Below, piece by piece: positions 17,970-27,417 of a DNA stretch of 49,120 nt. This stretch comes from Luminiphilus sp. GTDB taxonomy: Bacteria; Pseudomonadota; Gammaproteobacteria; Pseudomonadales; Halieaceae. Position 1 is the first letter of the stretch. Each line of letters opens with the position of its first letter. The DNA is taken from the NCBI GenBank assembly GCA_016778045.1, contig JADHQG010000007.1, positions 1 to 49,120 of the forward strand, read 5' to 3'. Both the position numbers and the translations under genes were made by a program. Under the pieces are notes generated by a model. It was given only the letters and a program-made list of their open reading frames with translations, was not told where the DNA came from and did no database searches.

Positions 17970-20222
17970 ATGACAGACATGATGCAGCCTTCGGTCGACG
18001 TCGAGCAGCTGTCGCTGCGTGATTACGCCGAAAAAGCGTACCTCGACTATTCAATGTACGTCATTCTCGACAGGGCGCTGCCGCACATCGGCGACGGCCT
18101 GAAGCCCGTTCAACGGCGCATCATCTATGCCATGAGCGAGCTCAGTCTCAAGGCCACGGCAAAGTACAAGAAGTCTGCGCGCACCGTCGGCGACGTGATC
18201 GGTAAATTCCATCCCCACGGTGACAGTGCTGCCTACGAAGCGATGGTGCTGATGGCTCAGGACTTCTCCTACCGCTACCCATTAATCGACGGTCAGGGGA
18301 ATTGGGGCTCGCCAGATGATCCAAAGTCGTTCGCTGCCATGCGCTACACCGAGTCGCGTCTGACCCCTTATGCCGAGGTGCTGTTATCCGAGTTGGGGCA
18401 GGGCACGGTCGATTGGCAGCCCAACTTCGACGGAACGCTGGAAGAGCCGACGGTCCTGCCTGCTCAAGTGCCCAACCTGCTGCTGAACGGCACCACCGGC
18501 ATTGCAGTAGGTATGGCCACGGACATTCCGCCGCATAATCTCAACGAAGTGGTGTCCGCAACGATTCATTTACTTGAATCCCCCAAGGCGACGGTCGCCG
18601 ACCTATGCAAGCATATTCAGGGGCCGGACTTCCCGACTGAGGCGGAGATCATCACTCCCGAGGGGGAGTTGCGCGCGCTATATGAGACCGGTCGGGGTGC
18701 GCTCAGGGTGCGCGCTGCTTACCAGATTGAGGATGGCGCCGTCGTGATTTACGCGTTGCCGTATCAGGTGTCAGGTGCAAAAGTGCTGGAGCAAATTGCG
18801 GCGCAGATGCAGGCTCGAAAGTTGCCGATGGTCTCAGATCTGCGCGACGAGTCAGATCACGAACATCCCACGCGTCTGGTCTTGGTGCCCCGGTCAAACC
18901 GCATCGATCTCGATGAAGTGATGAGCCATCTGTTTGCGACCACCGATCTCGAGCGCACTTATCGGGTCAACCTCAATGTGATTGGTATCGATGGCCGGCC
19001 TGCCGTGAAGTCGTTGGTCACCATCCTGAGAGAGTGGCTGGCGTTTCGAAAGGCAACGGTCAAGCGGCGCCTCGAATACCGGCTCGAGCGGGTAGAGCGA
19101 CGCATTCATATCCTGGAGGGCTATTTGGTGGCCTTCCTGAACATCGACGAAGTGATTCGCATTATCCGCGAAGAAGACGAACCCAAAGCGGTGTTGATGA
19201 AGACCTTCAAAATCTCGGATGTGCAGGCAGAGGCGATCCTTGATCTGAAGCTCCGCAATCTCGCCAAGCTTGAAGAGATGAAGATTCGCGGTGAGCAGGA
19301 CGAGCTTGCCGAAGAGCGAGACAGCCTGAAGAAAACGCTTGGCAGTGATGCTCGGCTCAAAACGCTGATCAAGCGCGAGCTAAAAGCAGTCGTTGAGATT
19401 CATGGCGATACGAGACGCTCGCCTATCGAGCAGCGGGATGAAGCCAAGGCCTTCAGTGAGCTTGAGTTGACCAGTGCAGACCCCCTGACAATCGTCTTGT
19501 CGGAGAAGGGCTGGATTCGCGCGGCCAAGGGCCATGATATCGACCCCGCCTCGCTGAGCTATAAATCGGGCGATAGTTTCCGCTTTGCAGCGCGCGCAAA
19601 GTCGAATCTGCCCACCGTGGTTCTCGATTCCACGGGTCGTGCTTACACGCTGCCGACGCATCAGCTGCCATCTGCGCGAGGTCAGGGGGAGCCCCTCACA
19701 GGCCGGATTAACCCGCCTTCTGGGGCAACCTTTGAGGGATTGATTACCGGCGCCGAGGCAGACCGCTTTTTGCTCGCCAGCGATGCCGGCTATGGCTTTG
19801 TGGTGCAGTTCGCGCAGCTCCAGACAAAAAACAAGGCCGGTAAAGCGCTGCTGACGCTGCCCAAAAACGCTCGCGTGCTGTCACCGGCAGCCATTTCCCA
19901 AGAGGCCGATTCGCTGGTGGTCGTTGCCACCAACGAGGGGCGTATGTTGGTGTTCCCGCTCGCGGAGCTTCCAGAGCTGGCCAGAGGAAAGGGCAACAAA
20001 CTCATTGGCATTCCTTCTGCCAGGGCAGCCGCTCGAGAAGAATTTGTTGCAGGGCTGTGCGTGGTCTCCGAGGGCGATACGCTGCAGGTGACCTCCGGGG
20101 GACACTACCGAAACTTCAAGTGGTCTGAGCTTGAGCATTTTCGGGGCGAGAGAGGTCGGCGGGGCAGTAAGTTACCGAAGGGCTACCAGCGGGTAACCCG
20201 TCTCGAGGTCGTCAAAGACTGA
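17970..20222 (+). CDS. parC: DNA topoisomerase IV subunit A
   Basis: 750 aa. With ParE it decatenates daughter chromosomes. The breakage-reunion domain has the catalytic Tyr126 in [10 protein letters not shown], and the quinolone-determining region has GDSAAYE with Ser86 and Glu90, the residues of the quinolone-sensitive form. A coiled coil and a short C-terminal beta-propeller follow. The ATG at 17970 ([10 protein letters not shown]) follows a GAGAGAG ribosome site; a TTG seven codons upstream is less likely. parE is not adjacent. Only 4 bases separate its stop from the end of the convergent neighbour. Confidence 0.97.
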   Translation: MTDMMQPSVDVEQLSLRDYAEKAYLDYSMYVILDRALPHIGDGLKPVQRRIIYAMSELSLKATAKYKKSARTVGDVIGKFHPHGDSAAYEAMVLMAQDFSYRYPLIDGQGNWGSPDDPKSFAAMRYTESRLTPYAEVLLSELGQGTVDWQPNFDGTLEEPTVLPAQVPNLLLNGTTGIAVGMATDIPPHNLNEVVSATIHLLESPKATVADLCKHIQGPDFPTEAEIITPEGELRALYETGRGALRVRAAYQIEDGAVVIYALPYQVSGAKVLEQIAAQMQARKLPMVSDLRDESDHEHPTRLVLVPRSNRIDLDEVMSHLFATTDLERTYRVNLNVIGIDGRPAVKSLVTILREWLAFRKATVKRRLEYRLERVERRIHILEGYLVAFLNIDEVIRIIREEDEPKAVLMKTFKISDVQAEAILDLKLRNLAKLEEMKIRGEQDELAEERDSLKKTLGSDARLKTLIKRELKAVVEIHGDTRRSPIEQRDEAKAFSELELTSADPLTIVLSEKGWIRAAKGHDIDPASLSYKSGDSFRFAARAKSNLPTVVLDSTGRAYTLPTHQLPSARGQGEPLTGRINPPSGATFEGLITGAEADRFLLASDAGYGFVVQFAQLQTKNKAGKALLTLPKNARVLSPAAISQEADSLVVVATNEGRMLVFPLAELPELARGKGNKLIGIPSARAAAREEFVAGLCVVSEGDTLQVTSGGHYRNFKWSELEHFRGERGRRGSKLPKGYQRVTRLEVVKD

Positions 20223-20226
20223 TTGA

Positions 20227-21501
20227 TCAGAACGGCAAAAACCCTTGCGGGGTGTCCTCGTCTGACGGCGCGGTAGCGCTTTTCAGGATGTTAAATTGCC
20301 GCTCTAAAAGCTCGAGATGGCTGCCACTGACGCCGCCGAGCGCCATCCACTTTTCATCGATGACGTCGATCCCGATTTTGGCGGTCAGGCCAGCGTCCTC
20401 CGCGGCGTGAGAAGACAGCAGGATGCCCTCGACTTTTTCGCTAGCCAGTTCGAGTAATTCATCCAGCATTGCCTGTGTGTACAAGCCGGGGTAAATATCG
20501 CCATCATCACCACGCCCTAATTCGCTCAGCCCAATGGCCATACCGGGCAGGAAGGAGAGCCGCTCTCTTTTTTCTGCCGCCTCGCTGCAGCGAGACAGAA
20601 GCCATGCACAGCTGGCGGCGCGCAGTACCGGCGACCCCACGGCGTGATGACCGGTGAAGTAAATTGCAAGACCAAATTGCCGTATCACCGCCAGGTCACC
20701 GGCATAAAACCCGGCGCTGCCATAGGCCATACGATGCAGCAAAGCGACATAGGACTGCAGCCGGGATTCGTCCAGCGTATCCACATAGGCGGGCAAGTGT
20801 TTTAGCGCAATACACAAAATAGCCGTGTCGTTGTAATGCGCTTCACTTTGATCCTCGACGCCTCTCGGTCTCAGCAGGTCCAATGGTAGCGCGTTAATAC
20901 GATCTCTTAGCTTGTGCACTTCGTTGACTGCGCCCGGCGCATCGTCACTGATCGCATCCAATTGCGCTACGGCTTCGCTGATATTGCTTGCCAGGCGCTG
21001 TCCCATCGGGCGCGTCAGTGCATAGACCGCGGCGCTAAGAAGGAAGGACAGCGCCACAAGGCCCCAGATCAAGGTCTCGCGGGCCGCCGTTTGTGCGCTG
21101 AGGTCGAGATCGAGTTCGACTGAGCCCGCCGTATCGCCGTCGATGCGGACTGCATGCCGAAAGGTTAATCGGTCTGTGCCGACGGTGCCTCGCGTCGCCA
21201 GCTCGGCACCCTCAACGTCCAGCACCCGGGCTGCGGCGAACAAGGGTTGTTCGGTATAGAATTGCAGCTCAGCTACCAGACCCAGCCGATTACCCGTGGC
21301 CAGCTCGGCAGCGGCTCTAGTGGCCAGCTGTTCGACGGCGGCTTGGGCGTGGTCAGTGAGCGTGGTGTTCTGAATGGATTGAGTCGACTGAGCCGCCACG
21401 ATGACCAGCACCAGAGTGGCGAGCAGGCAACACCCCGCAGCTGCTAAAGCAAGCTGTTGTGACAAGGGTTGGTGACGTAAGCGTTGCAGCAGCCGTTCCA
21501 C
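20227..21501 (-). CDS. AhpA/YtjB (Smp)-type membrane protein with cyclase-like C-terminal region
   Basis: 424 aa from GTG at 21501, with GGAGG 6 bases upstream. Membrane segments near 17-37 and 144-162 enclose an extracytoplasmic domain of about 105 residues. The cytoplasmic part holds a short linker and a domain (about 220-400). Position next to serB, and the two-segment N-terminal half, fit the AhpA/YtjB family, which in E. coli is about half this length. The C-terminal pattern (ILCIAL..., QSYVALLHRM, GLAIYFTG, LRAASCAWLL) recalls a class III nucleotide cyclase fold without its metal aspartates. That comparison is my inference. The function is unknown. Confidence 0.7.
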   Translation of the reverse strand: MERLLQRLRHQPLSQQLALAAAGCCLLATLVLVIVAAQSTQSIQNTTLTDHAQAAVEQLATRAAAELATGNRLGLVAELQFYTEQPLFAAARVLDVEGAELATRGTVGTDRLTFRHAVRIDGDTAGSVELDLDLSAQTAARETLIWGLVALSFLLSAAVYALTRPMGQRLASNISEAVAQLDAISDDAPGAVNEVHKLRDRINALPLDLLRPRGVEDQSEAHYNDTAILCIALKHLPAYVDTLDESRLQSYVALLHRMAYGSAGFYAGDLAVIRQFGLAIYFTGHHAVGSPVLRAASCAWLLSRCSEAAEKRERLSFLPGMAIGLSELGRGDDGDIYPGLYTQAMLDELLELASEKVEGILLSSHAAEDAGLTAKIGIDVIDEKWMALGGVSGSHLELLERQFNILKSATAPSDEDTPQGFLPF

Positions 21502-21529
21502 AGAATGCCTCCATTCACTAGGGGATCAG

Positions 21530-21535
21530 TATAGA
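21530..21535 (+). promoter_or_regulatory. Possible -10 box for serB
   Basis: TATAGA between the divergent AhpA-like gene and serB. Transcription would begin near 21542, which favours the GTG at 21598 over the one at 21544 as the serB start. No good -35 element is visible. Confidence 0.3.
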
Positions 21536-21597
21536 CTTCCCTCGTGCGGCTGTCGGCTGACCGAGCCGCAACTGTCCCCCTCAACAGGACATTTTTC

Positions 21598-22518
21598 GTG
21601 GTAGATGCGACACATGTGATCGTCATGATGGTGCCCCAAGGTGCCGCGCTGGACGTTGCCGTGGTAGCCGACTTAGCAAAGTCTGCGGGCGCAGAAGTCC
21701 TTGAAGTACGCGCTGTTCCGGTGCCGGTAACGCTGTCGGGTCGCCGCTCCGTCCACAATCTACTGGTCAAGACGGCGGATACGGAGAGGCTCTCCGCGAA
21801 GCTCCGTGACCTCTCCGATCGGCATGAAGTCGATATCGCTTTGCAGCCGCGCGCGGCGCGCTGTCAATCTTATCGATTGGCGGTCTTTGATATGGACTCG
21901 ACGCTGATCGATTGTGAGGTCATTGATGAGTTGGCCGCCGTCGCCGGTGTCGGAGAGGCCGTCGCAGACATTACCGCCCAGGCCATGCGTGGTGAAATCG
22001 ATTTTGATGAGAGTTACCGCACCCGGCTTGCATTGTTGGCGGGCCTCGATGCCGCCGCGATCGACGCCTTGGCAGATCGACTACCCGTGAATGAAGGGCT
22101 TCGTGAGATGGTGACGACCCTCAAGGCGAGAGGCATGACGCTCGCTATTTTTTCTGGCGGTTTTTTGCCTATCGCTCGGCGACTGCAAGCGGATTACGGC
22201 TTCGATGAGGTGGTGGCTAATGTGCTTGAGGTGGAGCACGGCAAGGTGACCGGGCGAGTTGTGCCGCCGGTTATCAATGGCGAGCACAAGGCAGAGGCAT
22301 TAAGGAATCTGGCACATCGATTGGGCGTAGGGTTGGAGGCCTGCATTGCCGTGGGTGACGGTGCCAATGATCTGTCGATGATGGCAGCGGCCGGTCTGGG
22401 CGTGGCGTTCCACGCCAAGCCGGCGGTACGCGCTGCGAGCCCCATTGAGGTCACGCACTGCGGCCTCGACGGAGTGTGCTACCTGCTCGGCAGTGAGGGC
22501 GAATTCGCTGACCGCTGA
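21598..22518 (+). CDS. serB: Phosphoserine phosphatase
   Basis: 306 aa from the GTG at 21598, which has AGGA 8 bases upstream. A longer frame from GTG at 21544 lacks a ribosome site. An ACT-like regulatory N-terminal region (about 1-85) precedes a HAD phosphatase domain with the nucleophile motif DMDST (Asp98, Asp100), FSGGF (motif II), the Lys in EHKAEAL, and GDGANDLSMM (metal-binding motif). It dephosphorylates phosphoserine in the last step of serine synthesis. Confidence 0.95.
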   Translation: MVDATHVIVMMVPQGAALDVAVVADLAKSAGAEVLEVRAVPVPVTLSGRRSVHNLLVKTADTERLSAKLRDLSDRHEVDIALQPRAARCQSYRLAVFDMDSTLIDCEVIDELAAVAGVGEAVADITAQAMRGEIDFDESYRTRLALLAGLDAAAIDALADRLPVNEGLREMVTTLKARGMTLAIFSGGFLPIARRLQADYGFDEVVANVLEVEHGKVTGRVVPPVINGEHKAEALRNLAHRLGVGLEACIAVGDGANDLSMMAAAGLGVAFHAKPAVRAASPIEVTHCGLDGVCYLLGSEGEFADR

Positions 22519-22566
22519 ACCTGCCGCGCTGTACTCCTGATAATGCCCAGCGATCACGCCCTAAGG

Positions 22567-22572
22567 TATGAT
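22567..22572 (+). promoter_or_regulatory. Possible -10 box for efp
   Basis: TATGAT 28 bases before the efp ATG, giving a leader of about 20 bases. No strong -35 element. Position in the serB-efp gap supports it. Confidence 0.35.
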
Positions 22573-22600
22573 CGCGTTTTTGCTCAATAGGCCACCGACG

Positions 22601-23173
22601 ATGCCAAATTACTCGACCAATGAATTCAAGCCGGGCCTGAAGGTCATGCTCGATGGCGACCCGTGTTCCATTCTTGAGAACGAATTTGTTAAGCCGGGCA
22701 AAGGGCAGGCGTTTAACCGCGTCAAACTTCGCAACCTCAAGTCCGGAAGGGTCTGGGAGCGCACTTTCAAATCGGGCGACACCCTTGAGGGTGCCGACGT
22801 CATGGATGTGGATCTCGAGTACTCCTACACCGATGGTGAGTTCTGGCACTTCATGGACCCCTCCACCTACGAGCAATACGGCGCTGATCGCGACGCGGTG
22901 GGTGAAGCTGAGAAGTGGCTCAAAGAGCAAGAGCGGTATGAGATTACGTTGTACAACGGCACACCGCTGGCGGTTACACCGCCTAACTTCATTGAGCTGC
23001 AGATCACCGAAACCGACCCGGGTCTAAAGGGTGATACGGCGCAGGGCGGCAGCAAGCCCGCTACCCTGAGTACCGGGGCGGTGGTGCGGGTGCCGCTGTT
23101 CATCACCGAGGGTGAGGTCATTCGCGTGGATACCCGAACCGGCGAATACGTGAGTCGCGCCAGTAAAAGCTGA
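22601..23173 (+). CDS. efp: Elongation factor P
   Basis: 190 aa. It relieves ribosome stalling at polyproline stretches. The three-domain EF-P is intact, with the modified loop VKPGKGQAF carrying Lys34, the site of beta-lysylation. It is thus the EpmA-modified type and not the Arg32 (rhamnosylated) type found in Pseudomonas. The ATG at 22601 ([12 protein letters not shown]) is chosen over an upstream in-frame ATG whose extension has no family resemblance. epmA follows after 33 bases. Confidence 0.97.
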   Translation: MPNYSTNEFKPGLKVMLDGDPCSILENEFVKPGKGQAFNRVKLRNLKSGRVWERTFKSGDTLEGADVMDVDLEYSYTDGEFWHFMDPSTYEQYGADRDAVGEAEKWLKEQERYEITLYNGTPLAVTPPNFIELQITETDPGLKGDTAQGGSKPATLSTGAVVRVPLFITEGEVIRVDTRTGEYVSRASKS

Positions 23174-23191
23174 CCGGCGAGCATTTGACCT

Positions 23192-23208
23192 ATGGGTGAC
23201 TGACCCAT
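23192..23208 (+). promoter_or_regulatory. Hairpin overlapping the epmA start codon
   Basis: ATGGGT (23192-23197), loop GACTG, ACCCAT (23203-23208) is a perfect 6-bp stem. Its 3' arm contains the first two bases of the epmA ATG at 23207. No clear Shine-Dalgarno lies between the efp stop and epmA, so the structure may modulate initiation. The role is inferred. Confidence 0.4.
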
Positions 23209-24181
23209 GAGTGACCAACTCTCGGGTGAATGGCGACCCACAGCGTCGCCGGAGAGCCTCGCTGCGAGGGCCGACGTACTGCGCACGATACGACGCTTTT
23301 TTCGCGATCGCGGCGTGATGGAGGTCGAAACCCCGCTTCTCTCCCAAGGCACCATACCCGACGCTGGCATCGACGTTTTCAGGTTGCCCGGGGTGGATGA
23401 CGCGCCAGATAGATATCTACAGACCTCACCCGAGAGCGCGATGAAGCGCTTGCTGGCCGCCGGCTCAGGCGATATTTTTCAAATCTGCAAAGCATTTCGC
23501 CAAGGTGAGGCAGGCCGTCACCACAACCCCGAGTTCACCCTGCTCGAGTGGTACCGATTGGACTGGGACCACGTCGCTTTGATACGTGAGGTGGCCGAAT
23601 TATTGGGCACGGTTTTGACTTCGGATGGTTGGCAGGTTTGGCCCTATCGGGCGCTGTTTGTCGAGCTCCTCGGCGTGGATCCTATGGATGAGCAGACCAG
23701 TCTGAAGACACTCGCCGACCTTGCCCACTCTCGTGTTGGCTCGGTGCCTGAGGGTCTCGATAGAGACGCCGTACTCGATTTACTGATGAGCCACTGCATA
23801 GAGCCCGGGATCAGTGATTGGGGAATGGTGTTCATCACTGACTTTCCACCGTCGCAAGCCGCCATGGCCCGTTGTGGCCCGGTAGACAATGTCGATGTTG
23901 CCGCGCGCTTCGAATGCTATGTGCACGGCAAAGAGTTAGCCAACGGGTATTGGGAGCAAACCGATCCTGATGCGCTGGACAAGCAGTTGCAGGCCGAGAA
24001 CACACGGCGGCAGCAGCGCGGGCTGCCGCAGCGGCCAATCGATGAACGCCTGCTGGCCGCGCATCGTCACGGGCTACCGGCGTGCGCGGGGGTCGCGCTG
24101 GGCGTGGATCGATTGCTTGCTTTGAAGTCGGGCGCCGAAAATCTCGCGGAGACCATCAGCTTCGACTGGGACCGCGCCTGA
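23207..24181 (+). CDS. epmA: EF-P--(R)-beta-lysine ligase EpmA (PoxA/GenX)
   Basis: 324 aa. A truncated class II lysyl-tRNA synthetase lacking the anticodon domain. It attaches (R)-beta-lysine to EF-P Lys34. Class II motifs are visible: motif 1 around FFRDRGVMEVETPLL, motif 2 FQICKAFRQGEAGRHHNPEFTLLEWYR, and motif 3 GVALGVDRLLAL. It lies directly downstream of efp, its protein substrate. The aminomutase epmB that supplies beta-lysine is not in this window. Confidence 0.95.
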   Translation: MSDQLSGEWRPTASPESLAARADVLRTIRRFFRDRGVMEVETPLLSQGTIPDAGIDVFRLPGVDDAPDRYLQTSPESAMKRLLAAGSGDIFQICKAFRQGEAGRHHNPEFTLLEWYRLDWDHVALIREVAELLGTVLTSDGWQVWPYRALFVELLGVDPMDEQTSLKTLADLAHSRVGSVPEGLDRDAVLDLLMSHCIEPGISDWGMVFITDFPPSQAAMARCGPVDNVDVAARFECYVHGKELANGYWEQTDPDALDKQLQAENTRRQQRGLPQRPIDERLLAAHRHGLPACAGVALGVDRLLALKSGAENLAETISFDWDRA

Positions 24182-24205
24182 CCCGCTGCGCGCCGCCCAG
24201 TGACC

Positions 24206-24694
24206 TTACTGGACAGGATCAGGATCCCATAACGGCTTTGCTTTGGCTGGCACTGCCGCTGCAATGACCGGGCCATAGATCTCGATAAATTCTTTGGGCG
24301 GCCTTTTTGGCGCGCCCGAAGAAATCTCAATACAGACAAACTCTAGTGTGCCTCGGAAAACCGTTTCTCCGGTCTGTTCGCAGACCACCTGCAGCCGGCG
24401 AGTCATTTTCATTTTGCCCGCCCAGTCTGTAATCCAGGTGCCTACCAGTAATTGATCGCCTTCCCGGGTTGCTTTCAGGTAGTCGTACTCGGCATGAGTC
24501 AGTGCCATGGCGCGGTCGAGGCGCTGGTAGTCCTCGGCTCCCAAGCCGAGCGCAGTGGTGTGCGCCCAGGCGGCCTCCATGCACCACTCGACGTAGTGAG
24601 TGTTGCGGGTGTGGGCGAGCGCGTCGATATGCGCTGCCTCAACGGTGACCGGCCACAAAAAGGGGTCGGTAAAATCCCACTGTGGCGTGGTCAT
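24206..24694 (-). CDS. Hotdog-fold acyl-CoA thioesterase (4HBT family)
   Basis: 162 aa. The hotdog pattern is visible: IDALAHTRNTHYVEWCMEAAWAH places the catalytic-type Asp and HTRNTHY motif at residues 24-32, followed by strands EYDYLKATREGDQLLVGTWI and RRLQVVCEQTGETVFRGTLEFVCIE. Such proteins hydrolyse acyl-CoA or related thioesters; the substrate is not predictable. The ATG at 24694 overlaps the nhaC TGA by 4 bases (ATGA), so it belongs to the nhaC operon. It may therefore be the last gene of the RpoE-linked lipid operon upstream. Confidence 0.85.
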   Translation of the reverse strand: MTTPQWDFTDPFLWPVTVEAAHIDALAHTRNTHYVEWCMEAAWAHTTALGLGAEDYQRLDRAMALTHAEYDYLKATREGDQLLVGTWITDWAGKMKMTRRLQVVCEQTGETVFRGTLEFVCIEISSGAPKRPPKEFIEIYGPVIAAAVPAKAKPLWDPDPVQ

Positions 24695-26109
24695 GCGCTG
24701 GGCGACTCGGCGCGGGGTTGCGCGATCATCAGGTAGCCGAAGATCACCGCCAGCACCGGACAAATCAGATTGAACAGCGCATAAGGGGCGTACTCGAAGG
24801 TGGCGACGCCCAGCGTTGCCGCCATGAAAGCGCCACAGGTATTCCAGGGGATCAACACCGAGGTGAGGGTGGCGGAATCTTCCAGCGTACGGGAGAGGCT
24901 CAGTCGATTGAGCCCGCGGTCATCGTAGGCCGGCGTGAACAGTCGGCCGGGCAATGTGATGGCCAGAAACTGATCGGCAGCCAGCACGTTGGTAATAACT
25001 CCGCCGCCCACCGTGGCCAGTATCAGATCCCCGGTGCGTTTCACCCCCCGCAGGACCTGATCCAGCAGCTGCCTAAGGATGCCCGTGCTATCCAGCATCC
25101 CGCCAAAGGTCATGGCGGTCAGAATCAGAAAGATGGTGTTCAGCATGCTGGCCAAGCCGCCCTTGTCGAGCAGCTTGCTGAGCTCGCCCATGCCTTCGGG
25201 CGACTGATAACCCGAGAACAGTGCCATCCATAAGCCCTGTATGAGCGGAGTCGGTGATTCGGGGTGTGCCGCCAGTGCCAGCTCGCGCACGACATCGCTC
25301 TGTAACCACGCCGCCAGCAGTATGCCTGCCAGGGTACAGATCAGGATGGCGGGGTAGGCCGGGACGCGCCAGTAAATGAGTGCCAGCATCAGTGCCAAAG
25401 GGGAGAGCGCCCAGGGGGAGATGGCGAACTGGCCGGCCAGAGCAGTGCGGATCTCGGCGATGTTCTCGGGGGTGGCGGCGCCGTCACTGCCAATGAAGGA
25501 AAAAATCACCAGCGCCGCGATAAAAGCGGGCAGGGTGGTCCAGAGCATATTTTTAATGTGCTCAAAAAGATCAACGCCTACCGCCGCCGCGGCCAGATTG
25601 GTGGTGTCTGAGAGCGGCGAGAGTTTGTCGCCAAAATAGGCGCCAGAGATCACTGCACCGGCCGTGATGGCGGGCGACAGCGAGTAGGTGGTGGCGATGC
25701 CCATCAGACCGATGCCCAGCGTGCCGGCAACGGTCCAGGAGCTGCCCAGGCTCAATGAAGCCAGCGCACAGATGATGGCAGATGCGGCGTAAAAGAAACC
25801 GGGGTCTAGCAGCTGCACCCCGTAATAGATCATGCCTGGGACGGTGCCGCTGACAATCCAGCTGCCGATCAGCGCGCCTACAGAGAGCAGAATCATCATC
25901 GGCATGATCGAGACCGTAATGGCACCCACCATGCCTTCTTGAATCGCTTCCCAGCTCATACCGCGGCGCCAGCCCACCAGCATGGTGGCCGCCGAGGCAA
26001 TGATCAGTGCTACTTGATTAGGTCCGTAGGATGCGTCCGAGCCAAACAGCGCTACTGAGGCGGAGAGCAGTAAAACCAGCAGCGCGATCGGCGCAAGGGA
26101 CAGCAGCAT
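24691..26109 (-). CDS. nhaC: NhaC-family Na+/H+ antiporter
   Basis: 472 aa, about 11-12 membrane segments. NhaC-type signatures include SLSLGSSWTVAGTLGIGLMG and the transport-site region SGAYFGDKLSPLSDTTNLAAAAVG. It exchanges Na+ for H+ across the inner membrane, though some family members carry organic anions. It starts 10 bases after the cfa stop and overlaps the thioesterase gene, which suggests cotranscription with the lipid genes upstream. Confidence 0.9.
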   Translation of the reverse strand: MLLSLAPIALLVLLLSASVALFGSDASYGPNQVALIIASAATMLVGWRRGMSWEAIQEGMVGAITVSIMPMMILLSVGALIGSWIVSGTVPGMIYYGVQLLDPGFFYAASAIICALASLSLGSSWTVAGTLGIGLMGIATTYSLSPAITAGAVISGAYFGDKLSPLSDTTNLAAAAVGVDLFEHIKNMLWTTLPAFIAALVIFSFIGSDGAATPENIAEIRTALAGQFAISPWALSPLALMLALIYWRVPAYPAILICTLAGILLAAWLQSDVVRELALAAHPESPTPLIQGLWMALFSGYQSPEGMGELSKLLDKGGLASMLNTIFLILTAMTFGGMLDSTGILRQLLDQVLRGVKRTGDLILATVGGGVITNVLAADQFLAITLPGRLFTPAYDDRGLNRLSLSRTLEDSATLTSVLIPWNTCGAFMAATLGVATFEYAPYALFNLICPVLAVIFGYLMIAQPRAESPSA

Positions 26110-26119
26110 AGGCGGTGGA

Positions 26120-27376
26120 TCAGGCGGGGCGGTACCCCGGCTTGGTCATGGTGATTTGATAGGTGCCAATAATGCGCTCGCGAAACCCCCCCTCGCAATA
26201 GCTGAGGTAGTAGCGCCACATATTGATAAACTGATCGTCAAAACCCATATCCCGCACCCGGTCCAGCTTTTCAAGAAACACCTCGTGCCAGATGCTCAGC
26301 GTATCGGCGTAGTCCCGAGTGATATCTCTGAGGTGAACCATTTGCATATCGGTCATGCGCGCCAGCGCGTCGCTGATGACGGTGAGCGAGGGCAGGCATC
26401 CGCCGGGGAAAATATAGCGCTTGATAAAGTCCACCGAATCCCTCGCCTGCTCATAGCGTTGCTCGGTCATGGTGATGGCTTGAATGACCGCCTTGCCGTG
26501 GGGCTTCAGTAGTCGGCTGATTTTCTGGAAGTAGGTGTCGTAAAACTGATGTCCGACCGCCTCAATCATCTCGATCGACGCCAGCTTGTCGAACGTGCCG
26601 GTCAGATCACGGTAGTCATCGAAGAGCACCGTGATCTGATCTTGCAGGCCACGCTCTGCCACGGCAGCAACGGTGTAGTCGAACTGTTCACGAGAGATGG
26701 TGGTGGTTGTTACGCGGCAGCCATAATGCTCGGCGGCATAAATCGCCATGCCACCCCAGCCGGTGCCAATTTCAACCAGATGGTCTTCCGGCTTGAGCTC
26801 AAGATCCTCGCAGATCAAATGTAATTTGTGCTGCGAGGCGGTTGTCAGGTCGCTGCCTGGTGTCGGAAATACCGCCGAGGAATACATCATGCTCGGGTCA
26901 AGAAACAGCGAAAAGAAATCGTTGCCGAGGTCGTAGTGGGCAGAGATATTTTCGCGCGAGCGACGGGAAGTGTTTCGTCTAGCCCAATGGTTCAGTTTTA
27001 GGGCGAGGCGTGCGAGGGCGTTTTGCCGGTCAGACATGGCTTCGAGCATGGCCATGTTGCCACTAAAGGCGCGTGTGACAGCGGTCAGATCGGGGCTGCT
27101 CCAGATCCCCTCAATGTAAGTCTCTCCGGCAGCGATACTGCCGCCAGTCAAAATGCGGCGATAGAGATCACTATCGTGGACATGCACCTCGGCGTGGGGT
27201 GCCGTCGGATCCGACTTTGTTCCGAAGACCAGTGTTTCCCCTTGCTCCTTTAAAGTGAGCGAGCCAACCTGAAGCTTGGATAACACTTTGAGCATGAGGG
27301 AGCGTGCCAGTCCCCCATGCTTTTCGGGAAACAGCATGGGTAATTTGGAGATGTTTTTGACGCTGTATTCACTCAT
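26120..27376 (-). CDS. cfa: Cyclopropane-fatty-acyl-phospholipid synthase-like methyltransferase
   Basis: 418 aa. An N-terminal lipid-binding region (about 1-120) precedes the SAM methyltransferase domain: NISAHYDLGNDFFSLFLDPSMMYSSAVF, motif I LVEIGTGWGGMAIYAA, TTTISREQFDY, and IEMIEAVGHQFYDTYF. It methylates acyl chains of membrane phospholipids, as a classical cyclopropane synthase or as a methylase in furan fatty acid synthesis as known from Rhodobacter. It lies in an operon with an FAD oxidoreductase and a DUF1365 protein next to rpoE-chrR, which points to a singlet-oxygen membrane response. Confidence 0.92.
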   Translation of the reverse strand: MSEYSVKNISKLPMLFPEKHGGLARSLMLKVLSKLQVGSLTLKEQGETLVFGTKSDPTAPHAEVHVHDSDLYRRILTGGSIAAGETYIEGIWSSPDLTAVTRAFSGNMAMLEAMSDRQNALARLALKLNHWARRNTSRRSRENISAHYDLGNDFFSLFLDPSMMYSSAVFPTPGSDLTTASQHKLHLICEDLELKPEDHLVEIGTGWGGMAIYAAEHYGCRVTTTTISREQFDYTVAAVAERGLQDQITVLFDDYRDLTGTFDKLASIEMIEAVGHQFYDTYFQKISRLLKPHGKAVIQAITMTEQRYEQARDSVDFIKRYIFPGGCLPSLTVISDALARMTDMQMVHLRDITRDYADTLSIWHEVFLEKLDRVRDMGFDDQFINMWRYYLSYCEGGFRERIIGTYQITMTKPGYRPA

Positions 27377-27417
27377 GCGGACCCTCTCTCAAATACTTCG
27401 TGGAGTCGACGGTTACG

